Below are positions 1-11,375 of a stretch of DNA of 64,000 nt, one piece after another. The position numbers and the translations under genes are program-made. Each line of letters starts with the position of its first letter. The first letter of the stretch is position 1. The stretch is from Sarcocystis neurona (Eukaryota > Apicomplexa > Conoidasida > Eucoccidiorida > Sarcocystidae): positions 5,317,730 through 5,381,729 of the forward strand of contig KL647291.1 in the NCBI GenBank assembly GCA_000727475.1. The letters run 5' to 3'. A model generated the notes under the pieces. That model was given only the letters and a program-made list of their open reading frames with translations, did not search any database and had not been told where the DNA came from.

Positions 1-352
1 AGACACGCATGCGTCTATGTTTCTACATGCACACGTCTACACAGAGAGAGAGAGGACGACACATGTGTACGTCGGTCTTTTCCACCTGCATACAGTTACA
101 AATACAGATACACAAATGAACAGATATACAGATATACCCATGCGTATACATGTGTGTGGGGCTGCGCACAGGTAGGAGAGGGACTCCTTCTTCGTGCGCG
201 TCGGCAACTGGTGCAGAGCGAAGCGCACTTGTGCTACGTATACACACATACACACACGTCTATATATCGCCTACACAGGCGTACATGTCCAGCTGTATAC
301 ATACATACGTGTATCTATCACAGGCGTCCAAACACACACATGCGTGTATATG

Positions 353-418
353 TGCGAAGAGAAGCCGAAGGTGCCGCCAGGTCTCGGGGCGCAGTCCACG
401 CCGCAGAGGGACTAAGTT
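353..418 (-). CDS. Possible 3' exon of the HPR gene
   Basis: On the minus strand this short stretch reads NLVPLRRGLRPETWRHLRLL, an amphipathic helix-like segment without stops, flanked by microsatellite DNA. It could be a further repeat of the HPR gene, which would then continue past the left edge. No decisive splice site was established. Confidence 0.22.
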
Positions 419-419
419 G

Positions 420-1170
420 CGCGCGTCACAGCTTCTTCTCTCCCTTCCGGTCCGTCGACGGGACCTGCTGTCGTCAACGTGGCGTGAAGCTGTTCGCTTG
501 CCCTCTCTGGCGGTTCCTCTCTCTCTCTTGCGCTTCTGAGTTGTTGTTAGAGCTCTGTTTTCCCTCCTGTTCGCAGTCTCTCCGTCTCTACCCTTTCTGC
601 GGCCTTCCTTCTCTATTTTCTTCGGCTCCTTTTCCGTGTGTGTGTGTCTTCCCCTGCCCTCTGTCTGTCTCTAAAAGAGCTGCTCATTGGTCTTCCTCTC
701 TCTGTCGCTCTCTGGCTGCCTCGCCTCCCCCTTCCTCTTCGCTCTCTCTGTCCCCCTCCTCCGCTTTACTGCCTCTCTTTTCCTCGCTCTCTTCTTTTCT
801 CTTCTCTCTGTGTGTGTGTCTTTTCCCCTCTCGGAGTCCCCCCCGTTCTTCTTTCGGATTCTCTCCTCTTTTTGTCCGCTCTCTCTTCTTCTCTGGCGTG
901 CTACGCTGCACAGGACGTCCCCATCTTTTTCTGCTCCACTCTTCTCTCTGTCTGTCTGTGTCCTGTTCCTACTCTCTCCTGAGTTTCTCTCTTCCTTGTC
1001 ATCGTCGTGATGCTTGCTCAGTCTCTCTCTGTCTCGCTTCGTCTTGTCCGCGCAGGCTCTCTCTTTCCCTCGCATTAGCCGCTCTCTTTTCTTCTCTACT
1101 TCTGCGTTCACACCCCTCTTCTTTCACGCGCTTCCTCTCCTTCTGGCGACGACGCGCCTTCTTCTCTCCC
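420..1170 (+). repeat. Pyrimidine-rich (CT/TC) tract
   Basis: About 750 bases are dominated by C and T on the plus strand, with tctctct, cttcttc and gtgtgtgt runs. Long plus-strand frames through it are low-complexity Ser/Leu/Phe and are not convincing as protein. Such tracts are common in coccidian UTRs and introns. Here it lies in the 3' region of a minus-strand gene. Confidence 0.55.
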
Positions 1171-1399
1171 TCGCTGCGTCTCCGGCAAAGAAGGGGCTGC
1201 CACGTGCCCCCTGCTGGTCTGCAGTGCGCCCTGAACTTACGATCAGAGTCGCGAGCGCTGTGCAGACCTTCACAAGGATGTTGCCTCTGCTGGTGCCTGC
1301 TTCCCTCGCTGCAACCGCTGGGGTCCGTGCGACTGCTGAGACTCGCACGGCTGCTGTCGCCGAGGTCCCTTCTGCGCCAGGAGAGAGACGTGTGAGCGA

Positions 1400-1526
1400 C
1401 AAGTGCCATGCGAATCCCTGAAGCAAGTTTGCAAGGTGCTGCGCCTCCAGCTGCGACAGCTGCTTCAAGACCTGTGGCGCAAGGGCCAGCATCAGGCGGT
1501 CGTTGCGGTGCTTCGCGCGGTAATAC
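1400..1526 (-). CDS. HPR gene internal exon, 3' limit uncertain
   Basis: Acceptor gtgcag is followed by a base that completes the split Ala codon of the previous exon. It then encodes YYRAKHRNDRLMLALAPQVL and a helix ending LANLLQGFAWH. The repeat signature is strong. The exact donor is unclear; the frame stays open to about 1124 but becomes Ala/Arg-rich and loses the repeat pattern after FAWH. Confidence 0.6.
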
Positions 1527-4500
1527 CTGCACGCCCCCACCCCGCAGCAGCCGCACCAGCGATAGCGGCAGCAGCAACCGCTCTCTGCTGGCTGCAGCAG
1601 TCGGCTCACACGAGTGAAGGACGACGCAGACACCACGTACACACCTCACGATGACCGGCCAATTTCACGACGCAGTACTACTCTCCCTCCTACAACTGCT
1701 ACATTATTACTAGGACTATAATCCTATTACTATCAACCTCTCACAATACTCCAGCTAATACACCTACTACTAGGAGTGGTACGCATCCGTCGAGACACGC
1801 AGGTGCAGGTCTGTCTCCGCCTCATTTGCGTCTACAAGCAGCTACGGGTCTGATGGCATGAGGGCATGCAACTTCGTTTATCCTCGCAGATCCACAAGAC
1901 TGCGTATGGGTGCGCGAGAGCGCCGGCACGTACAGCAACGCAGCCGCCCTCGTAAACGGGGAAGGCGTGTACGTAACCTTTTTTCGACGTGGCTCAAGGT
2001 GCGTGCACGTACACATGCATATTCCATACATATGTGTGCAGACGTACATAATCCACACAAGCCACAGATCCCCCGCCACCCGTGTGTAAAAGTGCGTCCT
2101 TTGCAGACGGCGTCGCACCTGGGCAGCACGCCTTCACGCCTGCTTCACTTGTTTCCACGAGTGAGCCCCCCCCCCGTCGATCCGCCGCTCGAGCGGTGTG
2201 CCCGCCGACGCAGGCTCCTCGAAGGCTCTGTCAACAAAGGGTTGCCCACGCGTGCGTGCCCTGACGTACGCAGACACTAGATACTATACGGTGGAAGAAA
2301 GAGACAGAGAGACAGACCTCTTTCCGCTCCCGAGTCTGCGCGATACACACACCGACCTGTTCGCTGCCCTACGTGTGTGCACAACACGCGTGCAAACACG
2401 CATGTGTCTGCATGTGCGCGCGCCAACGTGGCTGCGAAAAACCGGGTTCTTGGGACCGCCACGCGCAAAAGGCGCCGGATGCGTTTTACCTAAACCTTCT
2501 CCTGCCGAGACGTACGTGCGCGCGCGGACACGTGTGTGATACGTGGTAGAGTTCAGACACGTGTACGGCGCGTGTGAGAGGGGGGGTCCGGAGCAATGTA
2601 TGAGGCGTGTCGATCGACGAAGAGACGAGCGGCAACGCACGACCGAAGGCAGTGTTAACCGCGCCTAAGGCGGACATCGCATCGCCAGAAAGAGTAGGGG
2701 GACAATATTAATCAACTTCTCGTCAACAAAGAGAACTGAGGCGGAAGAGCGCTACGAGACCGCTAGGAAGAAGCGCCCAGAAGGAGGGGGAAAAGTAAAC
2801 ACGTTCTTTTTCGTTTCTCCCTCGTATTCCCCCGCTTCCGCTTCTTCCTTGTCCTTTGGCGCCTCTCTTCTGCCGTCCCTCCTTTCCTCCTATCGCGATA
2901 GACATGCGCGTTGTGCGTCGAAGTCCACATACAAAACAGCTGCTAAGGACAGAAGCTCTGACTCGCGGGCACAGGCCCATCGAGAAGCCAAGACGCTGGA
3001 GCAGGGGGACCTCAGGATACGCATGTGGGTGCACAGAAAAATCAATAGAATTACTATACGTGGAGGCGCTGGGCCCCGCACAAGTGCTGCTCCTGTGTAG
3101 CCGCCTGCGGCAGAAGTCGGCAACAGGAGAAGATGCTCGTACCTCGGCGTGCCCAGGGACGTGCGAGTTTCGCTACCGGCGGCGCCTCGCACGTCTGGAC
3201 AACTGCAGATGTACCGACCAGCGACAGACGCCCCCGTGTGTCTGCGTACTTCTGCAGCCTACTCAGAAACATACACCTACACGGGCCCGACTCGACAACA
3301 GAGAGAGACACACGTTAACTACACATCTATGCATCCGTACACACACACGTGCAACCTCTTCATACTTAGACGCGTATACACATATGCATATATATATATA
3401 ACACCGCCCGGATAGAGAGAGACATACATACATCAGTTACACATATATGCATGTATATACACATATATGCGTCCTCTCCATCCATAGAGACGTATATACA
3501 TATACCACAGCACGAAGTCGTCAGAGAGAGAAACGCACGTTAATTACACATATACGCGTGCACACACGCATGCTCGCCATACACAGAGGCACGTACACGT
3601 ATACATATATACGTTTATCCATACAGAGAGAGAGGGAGAGTCATGCCTGTGTAAGAAGCTCACGCGTTCACGACGTTTGCGAGGCCTTGTGCAGAAAATT
3701 CGGAAGCTTGCCGCGTAATTCGCTCGGCCAGCTTCACGAAGAGCGCGGGCACCTTCTTCCACGCTCCCAGTCTGAGCACATACGCATGCACACATACGTA
3801 TAGAAAACAACTGCCGTCGTTTTCAGAGAAGCTCCTGTTGTGTACGTGCGTCGCTCCCGAGGTGACGGCGTCTGCCCGTACGTGGGCTTTCACGCGGAAC
3901 TCGTCAAGCAATTTATTAGCGTGCGGTTATCTGCAGTCGCAGGGGTGCCGTCTCTCAGCAAGGAGAGCTACTGGGGACAGGAGTGCTGGGCACAGAACAA
4001 CCGACAGCACCACGCTTCGCGCGCTCTTGCCCAGAAGCAGCGGGGGCGCGTGTGTCTCCATACTCCCAATTTGCATGCGCACAAAATGCATGCGCTTGCT
4101 CTCCCTGTGGTCCGCACACACACACGAGCACGCGTCCCTTTGTGGGAGAGAGGCGTGTCCAGACGACGGTGCTACCTCGACGTCGTCTTCGTCAACAGCT
4201 TCTCAGCAAGTGCCTGCTGATTTCCGGCCACCACCCTGGGGCACACCATCTGCGTTGACCCCCAGAGTCACTGGACAGGGACACTGCATTTCGTTTTCTT
4301 CTCCTTGGTGTTCATCTTCTTGTTTTCCTCCTTCGCAACCCCTTCTTTCTCTTCTTTCTCGGTGTTACCTGTACAGGAGGAGGGACGCTGCAACTCTCTC
4401 TGCCCACCAACGCTGTCGCCGGCTCCGGCACTGACCCCAAACTTCTCGCGGCTTCTACATATCGCAGAGGCAGCCGAAACAAGAGGAGCCGTCCGCCCTG

Positions 4501-7500
4501 CGTCACGGAAAATTTACGTCGCCCTTGTGTCGTTTTCGAACGCACACCTCTTGGATTTCTAAAAGGAAAGTTCTCCACCGCAGAAAAATGTAGTGCAGTC
4601 GTCTACAACTGGGTCAGTACATGTTGGAGACGCATAGCACCAATGTCACTTCCTCGGAACAGAAGCAGATAGCATGAGACACCAGTTCTTATTATCGGCA
4701 GCAGCGCTGTTGCACCTGTTCGAGACGGCGCCGCACGCTGCCCCCAGCCGGGAAAGAACTCGGCAGGGAGGCGAGAGAGAGAGGCATGTAGGTGCCTTTC
4801 CAGCCGCGCGACAACAGCTAGCTGTTACGCTAGGCGGTAGAGATTTTTGTCTCATGTGAGCATCTGCGGGATAGCAGCAGCACTCTATACAGGCTGCCGG
4901 AGCTGCGCAGAAACTGCAGGAGCAGCAGCAGCAGCAGTCGGATTAGCCTCCACGTGCTCAGTGCGGTACCAGCAGAGAGTGTTGGTCAGTAAAGGCACAA
5001 GCTGCTGCAACAGGCAGGAAAAAAGAGGAGCAAAGTTAGTTGCCTGTCCCAGCCAGGCAGCTGGAAGGTGCGTTTTCCGCAGGCGATGAAGCCGAAGAAG
5101 CACGGCACTGCCTCTCGGCCGCGGGGCTGAAACCGCCTCTCCCGGTGAGAGTCAGCAAGAACGCCAGCAGCTGGGACTGAAGCCATGTCTACGAAACCTG
5201 CAGCTGGGTGGACAGATGGACGGACCAGCAGTTGCTGCCCACACGCAGTCTCAGTAAGACACCCGCCGCTCTTGCCGCTAGTGGTGGAGCCACAGACAGG
5301 GCCTGAGGCTGGATGATAAGAAGGGACTGTTCTCAAGAAGGTAATGTTGCAACAAGCACCGCAGCAGGACTGAAGGCAGGCACCTACAGCTGGGTGGACA
5401 GACGGACGTACCACGAGCTAGTGGTCGTCCAGTCTCTGCCGTTGTTGTTGCCCTCTGTGGAGCTTCAGCCGAACAAAGACGTGGGGTCTTACTCAACAAC
5501 GAGAGGAGAACGTTTTCGAGAAAGTCACGCTGCTATAAACATTGCTGCAGTAAACGTGGTGGGGTGGCTAAACAAGCTAATGGGGTCGACCGCTGAAGCA
5601 ACTCGTAAGGACAGACGCTTCTTCAGGTAGACAGGGGGAGTCCAAGCATACATGCTCCCCCCACGTAAGAGAAAATAGGTCTTCCCTACTCTTCTTTTGC
5701 AGACAAAAAAGAGGGCCCGCTGGTGCAAGAGCTGCCTTGTCATGAACGAGCGCAACGGCGCCAAGCGACACGAGCAAAAGGTCACTCGCAAGGGGACCGA
5801 ACAAATCTCGGCGACTTGGGCGTGCCTGCAAGAAGACGCGATGAAAACACCAGGACGGCGGAGACGCCGTCCCCAAGAAGTGTGGAGAAAAAGCTGCAGG
5901 GCCCGCTTACGGAAGGAAGGAAGCAGCAGAGAGACGCACCTGGCGTAGGCGTTGACAATTAGGGCAAGGTGTTGTTCTTCGTACACCAGATCTGCATCGT
6001 CCTGAGCGAAAGAAAAAGAAGTTGGCCACTACGACGTACTTGGCTGAAACTCAAGAGGTATAAACAGAGGGGCAGAACATCATCTATATCCACCCTACAT
6101 ACCCAAATATATACACGTGTGTGTGGGTACGTGGATTGATACATAGGTGTAGAAACAAAGGACAAAGCATTCGCATGCATATATATATATATATATGTTT
6201 GATGTGCGGTTGTACAGATCTAGTCGAAGAGCCAGGTACGGACGAAGACGAGAATTAAGAAATTCTCGAAAGGCGCTTGTGTCTCTGCAGCGCACATCGA
6301 TATGTAGAGACACGTGTTGGCTTCCTGTTCTGGCTTCTCCACATGTAGACACATGCATATACAGCTCACGCGAAGGGGCGAGAGACGCCTGTACATGCGT
6401 GAAGAGGTGTACTCACGTGGAAGAGTCGAAGTGGAAAAAAACGCGGTCAGGCGTTCATCTATCACGAGCATCCGATTTACATGCGGTTCCACACATGTGG
6501 ATAAATATATATGTGTATAGGCACGTCTTCGCATCTCTACGTACATGCAAAGAAAGCCTCACAGACGCATATATATTTATACATGTACACATATATACGT
6601 ATACCCACGTGTACGCTGGTGAAGTATACTCTCGCCTAGAGAGGTCCTTGTGGAGATATATGTGTACATATATACGTGCATACATATATATATATTATCC
6701 GTCAGTGTGGTAGCGGGCGAGAAAAAGAGGTGCGGATTTGTCTTCATTTGGTCCTTGCACCGGCAGTAGGGAAGACCGAAGCCTCTCCAAAAACAGACTG
6801 GAAATGACTGTTCAGCACGACGGGTGTGGGACAGAGAGGAAGCCGTCTCGGTGAGCAGCTGAGGAGAACACACCTGCACGAGCCGGTTGGCGAAGCGCTG
6901 CATCAGCGAGTCGTACCGGAGGTCCAGGCGTGCAAGGGCGTTCAGGAACAGGGCAGTTTCCTGCGCCGTGAACTTCTGTAGACCGAAGCAGCAGAACCGC
7001 CGGGTCGTTGACGAAAAGAGAAAGAACAAGAAGGACAACAAAAAGAGGAGGCAAAACGCTGAGCGTGTGAAGAACAGAGGAATAGAGAGGAAAAGGAACG
7101 GAGATGCGGAGAGACGACACGAAGAAGGACGAACATGGAGAGGCAGAGGAGAAAAGCAGGAGGAGGCAGAAGCAGGAAGCCACAGACACGTGCAGCAGCA
7201 GCAGCTGATCGCCCTGGGTCCAGCAGCAGAGAAACCGACCGACGGCGGCGGCACAGACTTCCCGCCGACAGAGAATGCGCAGCAGCCATAGAAGTGGACG
7301 TCACGCGAGGCCGCACCAGCAGCACACCCGGACAAAGGGAAGTGCCGGGAAACGCATGCATTTATCCGTGAGCGTCAAAAATAAGATAGAAGACAGACAC
7401 ACGTGTGTTTCCTCCTGCACTCACCTAGCGCTGCACACGTGTTCACACATCCACGCATGCATGCATACACAAAATTACAGAAAGAAGGAAGCACAAGACG

Positions 7501-8399
7501 CGTTTCGGTCTGAGCAGCTAATCGGGCGAACGGACACCGGACTCTTAGTCCCTGCTGCACCTGCCGAGATAGTGCCCCATATACATATATATATATATAT
7601 ATATAGGGGATAGAGAGAGAGAGCGGAAGCACATGTATCTATGTATATGCAGAGAGAGAGGCAGGAGGAAAAGAAAAGAATAGACTATACGTATATATAT
7701 ATGTACATATGTAGAGAGAGATGGAGGAACAGAGAGGGAGACATATATATAAATATATATGTATATGCGTATAAAGAGCAAAGAGAGAAAAAATAGAGAG
7801 ACCTATACATATGCGTATGTAGACGCACATCCAGCATATATGCGAAGACAGTGGGCGGTGAACAGAGAAAAGTACGCTAGGGCGCAGAGGTGAGAACTCT
7901 GCTCGGACAAACGGACCTATACATATATATATATATATGTATGTATATACACTTCGAATACCCTCTCTCTATATATAGTTGCCGCGTACGTCTACGTGCT
8001 GGGCAGCTTGTTCGGCAAGTCCCAGGAATACTTCAAAATCTCGTTTGCGCATGCGTGCGAAGCCATTGGCGATCTGCGCCAGCGCCTTGGGAGAGAGTAC
8101 TGGCTTGAGGAAGATGACGCGTCGCTTTATTGCTGCCCATAGAGCCCCTGGTCACACATGACGGAACACCGCGATCTGCCTCAGACAGGTGCCTCTATCG
8201 AATGCTATCATCTCCATATACGTGGACGCTTGACACAGCGCTCTCAGATGCATGCGCTTGTAGACACAAAAAGACGTGCGCGCACACACACGGCTGCATC
8301 CGTGCAACGCATGCATGGAGTGCATCTACGGAGAACGTATTCTTGTCCCTGGATCGATGTATAGCAGACGCACATCGTAGAACAGAGATCGCCTGCCAC

Positions 8400-8434
<35 letters not shown>

Positions 8435-11375
8435 CGTATGCGTACCTATACCTTCACTAGACTAGCTACACATATATATTTATACGTATGCGTACCGATA
8501 CGTATGTTCTCCAGACGACGCTATACCTACAGACATATATATATATATATGTTTATGGGCATTGTCGTGAGGAGGGCGTCTCTTAGCCTCCTTGACAACA
8601 ACGTGGCTCTGCGCGAGTATGAAAGAGAGACACAGACAGTTTATATGTATATATGTATGAACGCATATACGTATATACCTACGTATATATATATATATGT
8701 AAACGGGCGCTTACATATATATATATATATACATATATGGATATATGCAAATGCAAGCATATATGTATGTGTATATATATGTCTTCTTCTTTGTTCGAGA
8801 AACAGCAGCAGCGCACGCACCAGCAGCGTAGACCAACAAACGAAAGTTGCGGAAAAGTCTTGCATATACATATATATATGTACATATGTATATATATATA
8901 TATATATGTATGCGTCCACATATATATATATATGTATATATACATATGGCAACAATAACGTGCAAGTACGTGCAGAGGTATATACACATATACGTGTAGG
9001 GGCGTCTGCGGCCACAAATACCTAAGGGCTCGCGCACACGCCCAGGTACGAACTGGTTTATCGTGCCAAGCGTATACTGCTTGGTTGTAGACATCGTGCG
9101 GTCTCTCCTATACACTTGATCGAAAGACTTGCTGCGGCACCATCTCCGCACGCACACAAACGAAGGTGAGAAGGTGACTTTCGTGTGAGACAGAACGGAG
9201 AAGAAAACTGCGCTTGGGGTCTCGCCGCTGCGGCCCACCATCAACGATATCCTTGGCAGCCGCAGAGCGAACGAGGCTGGCGATGTCGGAGGGGCCCATG
9301 TTGCTGGGGTGCGTGCGGAGCTTCAGATGTTTTTCAACTTTCTTCGAGCAGCAGAAACTCAGACTTCTTCTGCTTCCGTCCCCTCCTCCCCAGAGAGAAG
9401 GCGGAGACGCCGCTGCTGCTGCTGCAGCGCGTTGATCTGAGCAGGTCACGGCAGGACTCCCAGGAGCGCCTCTCCTCCCTGTGGGAGCGGTGATGATGCT
9501 GCGGCGTGTCGGCGCACGCAGCAGCAGCAGCAGCGTGGGGCTGCCGGTGAGAGACGAAGCAGTCGCAGACACGACTAGGCAAGGGACGGCTGAGCGGAGG
9601 CGGCAGATTTCCCCGGAGGAAGAAGAGCAGCTTAACGAGGACGACGAGAGGGATGGGGCGGCAGACGGAAAAGCCGACGAGAAAGCGGGGAAGAAGGGCG
9701 CAGAGCAGTGGCACCGGCGGCACCAGGAGGAGAAGGAGGAGCAGCAGCAGGACGGAGAGAAGGACCACCAGCAGGGAGAGGAACAGGAAGAGGAAGAGGG
9801 GGAGAAGGCGACGGTGGAGAAGGACAAGGCGGGGGAGCAGGAAGAGCAGCGGAGGAGGGAGGAGGAAGTCGGAAAGAAATGTGAGCACGTTGACGGCAAG
9901 GAGGAGAAGGAAGAGACGCAGCAGGCAGCAGAGGAGCGACACCAGAGGCCACGGTGCTGCCGGGAGAAGGAAGAGGAGGAGGAGGAAGAGAAGGCCACGT
10001 CAATGGTGTCGAAGGAGCAGATAGACGAGGCGGAGGAGAAGGTCGAGGTGACGAAGCAGCCGCAGCACGGGACGGACGAAGAGGAGGAGGCGAACGAAGA
10101 GGAGATGGAGGCAGAGCGGCGGCAGACGCAGGGGGTACGCCAGCAGGCGAGAACGAAGGCAGAGGAAATTTGGCAGTAGGAGAAGCCGCGGGAAGAGGGC
10201 GCGGACAAACTACGGCAGTGGGGGCCCCACAAAGAGCAGAAGCACCCGGAACGTTCCATACATGCTCCTGCTGCGAGCCCCTCGGATGCTGCTGCTGTGT
10301 CGGCGGTCGGTGTTGGCGAAGCAGCCGTCTCCGGCGGGATGGCACCTGCTGCTTCTGTCAACTGCGTTCTACGACTTGGTGCTCCTGCCTCTGCTTCAGG
10401 AAGAGGCGTCGCTGCTGCTTTTGGTGCTGCAGAGAAAGACTCTCTGTTACGGAAGAAGTTCCCGAGCGCGTTCGCAGCGTGGCCGAAGGACGACGGCAGC
10501 CGCAGCTGTGGCAGCTGCGTGGAACTGCACAGTTGCCGCTGTGCGCAGTGAAGCGCCCCGACTCTCCGCTCCTGCGTCTGCGGGTCGTCGTCGGGCCCGC
10601 CTCGCAGGTGCTGCTCAGGTGAAGACATGTTTTTTTCTCCCTGCTGCTGAGCCCCTGCACGCTGCTGCAACTGCGGAAGGCGCTGCACCTCCTGCTGCTG
10701 TCGACGCTGTGAATGCTGCTGATGCTGCTTGTCGCGGCGCACTGGCTGCTGGTGGGACCCGGCGGCTGCTACGAAAGACGGAAGCTGCTGCTGTTGCCGT
10801 TGTTGCCTGCGCACCCGCTGCTGTTCTTGTTCGCGCCGCGAGCGCTGCTGCGGCTGCTGCGGAGGTTCTCTGTAGTCGCACAGCGGCTGCTGCGTCACTC
10901 CTAGGCGCTGCTGTCGCTGGGGAGGAGCAGGCTGCTGCAGCTGAGAAGCCTCGGTAAGCTGCTGCGGCTGTGAAGCCTCTGCAAGCTGCTGCGACTGTGA
11001 AGCCTCTGCAACCTGCTGCGACTGTGAAGCCTCTGCAACCTGCTGCGACTGTGAAGCCTCTGCAACCTGCTGCTTCTGCTGCCGCTGAGTCCCTCTCGGC
11101 TTCCGCTGCGGCTGCTGCGGGTGGCCTCCATGTTGCTGGGTGGCGTGCCTTTTCACAGATGGCTCGTCCGCCTTGCCCTTCTGCTCCTGCTCCTCTTGCG
11201 AGACAGAACAACCGCCTGCGCAGTGCTGCTGCAAGTGCTGCGGCACCGGTGCGAACGGGACGGACCCGCAGCGCAGCCCCAGGTTTTCCTTCTGCCTCAG
11301 CAGCAGCAGCACCAGCGGCAAGGAAACGGAACAAGAAAAATGTCCTGCAGCAGCTCCTCGACGCAGCTGCAGCAT
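1400..11375 (-). CDS. Heptatricopeptide-repeat (FASTK/RAP-like) organellar RNA-binding protein, multi-exon
   Basis: Exons that join in phase (5' to 3' on the minus strand): 11375?-9239, 8132-7990, 6975-6874, 6001-5940, 5825-5786, 5004-4891, then a gap, then 3930-3894, 3771-3664, 1526-about 1400. The joined product is a run of helical repeats with the hydrophobic periodicity of heptatricopeptide repeats, for example ALAQIANGFARM, ETALFLNALARLDLRYD, HLALIVNAYAR, LFVKLAERI and LANLLQGFAWH. In apicomplexans this family is abundant and is linked to mitochondrial RNA, including fragmented rRNA. The repeat pattern and matching splice phases are seen; the organellar role is inferred from the family. 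A C-terminal RAP domain is not visible and may lie beyond position 1. Exon(s) between 4.89 and 3.93 kb are unresolved, and the 5' end is uncertain. Confidence 0.62.
3664..3771 (-). CDS. HPR gene internal exon
   Basis: A 108-base exon sits between acceptor gtgctcag and the strong donor gtgagc. It encodes LGAWKKVPALFVKLAERI followed by ASEFSAQGLANVVN. The LFxKLAExI and F(S)xQGLANVVNA pattern is highly characteristic of apicomplexan HPR/FASTK-like proteins. It exits in phase 2, matching the exon at 1526. Confidence 0.68.
3894..3930 (-). CDS. HPR gene internal exon
   Basis: A 37-base exon lies between acceptor gactgcag and donor gtgaaa. It encodes NRTLINCLTSS, and its split last codon is completed by the exon at 3771, giving the continuous motif LINCLTSSALGAWKKVPALF. 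This is the expected first helix plus turn of an HPR unit. Confidence 0.5.
4176..4213 (-). CDS. Possible HPR gene exon in the unresolved gap
   Basis: The segment lies between an acceptor ending cagcag and a donor gtagca. It encodes ALAEKLLTKTTS, which looks like an HPR helix. Entry phase fits, but the exit phase does not match the next accepted exon (3930), so another small exon would be needed. Confidence 0.25.
4891..5004 (-). CDS. HPR gene internal exon with Ala run
   Basis: Acceptor cctgttgcag precedes CAG CTT GTG. Phase 0 entry fits the previous exon. It encodes QLVPLLTNTLCWYRTEHVEA, then a five-Ala run, ending QLRQP before a weak donor (gtatag). The first helix resembles the family; the Ala run is a CAG/GCT triplet insertion of the kind seen across the window. 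Confidence 0.5.
5786..5825 (-). CDS. Small HPR gene exon (tentative)
   Basis: A 40-base exon sits between acceptor cttcttgcag and donor gtgacc. It completes the split Arg codon of the previous exon (phase 2) and ends in phase 0, encoding HAQVAEICSVPLR. The phases on both sides fit, but its small size makes the donor uncertain. A longer reading of the same stretch in another frame is also open. Confidence 0.4.
5940..6001 (-). CDS. HPR gene internal exon
   Basis: A 62-base exon follows a pyrimidine-rich acceptor (cgctcag) and precedes donor gtgcgt. It encodes DDADLVYEEQHLALIVNAYA with the last codon split (phase 2). The HLALIVNAYAR motif is typical of the second helix of these repeats. Confidence 0.65.
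6179..6196. repeat. (TA)n microsatellite
   Basis: A pure AT dinucleotide run of about 18 bases sits in an HPR gene intron. Further short TA and CATA motifs follow up to about 6,700. Confidence 0.8.
6874..6975 (-). CDS. HPR gene internal exon
   Basis: A 102-base exon lies between acceptor tctacag and donor gtgtgt, phase 0 at both ends. It encodes KFTAQETALFLNALARLDLR followed by a second helix ending NRLVQ. This is one full helical repeat, and it splices directly in frame to the exon starting at 6001. Confidence 0.68.
7585..7815. repeat. TA and GA microsatellite cluster
   Basis: A TA run at 7585-7605 is followed by repeated gagaga and tatata blocks to about 7,815. It lies in an intron of the HPR gene. 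The open frames across it are Tyr/Ile/Val repeats created by the microsatellite. Confidence 0.75.
7990..8132 (-). CDS. HPR gene internal exon
   Basis: The exon follows an acceptor ending ggcag. It enters in phase 1 from the upstream exon and leaves in phase 0 before gtacgc. It encodes a 47-residue helical repeat containing VIFLKPVLSPKALAQIANGF and RDFEVFLGLAEQAAQHVD. The pattern is two amphipathic helices with alternating Leu/Ala, as in heptatricopeptide repeats. Confidence 0.65.
8398..8960. repeat. TA/GA microsatellite cluster
   Basis: TA at 8401-8416 is followed directly by GA to 8434. Further TA runs lie near 8,535-8,551, 8,686-8,698, 8,715-8,730 and 8,868-8,942. The stretch lies between two HPR exons. 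Long frames on both strands here encode only YIYI/HIYI repeats. Confidence 0.75.
9239..11375 (-). CDS. 5' exon (or exons) of the HPR gene, Q/A/S-rich, ending in the first helical repeat
   Basis: One frame is open on the minus strand from an ATG at 11375 to a GT donor (gtgggc) just below 9239, leaving phase 1, which fits the next exon. The start is hydrophobic and then Q-rich: five near-identical 9-residue units (QQVAEASQS-like) fall at 11079-10945. The middle (10.2-9.5 kb) reads as Ser/Cys-rich low complexity and may really be one or more pyrimidine-rich introns. The last 40 residues (KKVEKHLKLRTHPSNMG, then SDIASLVRSAAAKDIVD) look like genuine HPR sequence. The opposite strand of 9.5-10.2 kb is also open and Glu-rich, so strand choice there rests on the flanking exons. 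Confidence 0.45.
9620..10150. repeat. Purine/pyrimidine strand-asymmetric GAG/CTC tract
   Basis: About 500 bases are strongly purine-rich on the plus strand (gaggag, gaagag) and pyrimidine-rich on the minus strand. The plus strand is open for 232 codons (9481-10179, Glu/Lys/Gln-rich), and all three minus frames also have long open stretches. It is either low-complexity coding DNA or a pyrimidine-rich intron of the minus-strand gene. Confidence 0.6.
10945..11079. repeat. 27-bp tandem repeat, five units
   Basis: Five adjacent 27-bp units begin gaagcctc and contain gctgctgc. Units 3 and 4 are identical, and the others differ at a few bases. On the minus strand each unit encodes nine residues of the type QQVAEASQS, so the repeat is in frame within the 5' exon of the HPR gene. 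Confidence 0.9.

Noticed and set aside
8438..9025. Tyr/Ile/His-rich frames on both strands
   Set aside because: They are translations of TA/TG microsatellites with no independent coding signal.
9334..9942. Leu-rich minus-strand frame as a membrane protein
   Set aside because: It is a shadow frame of the CTC tract; neighbouring frames on the same strand are equally open.
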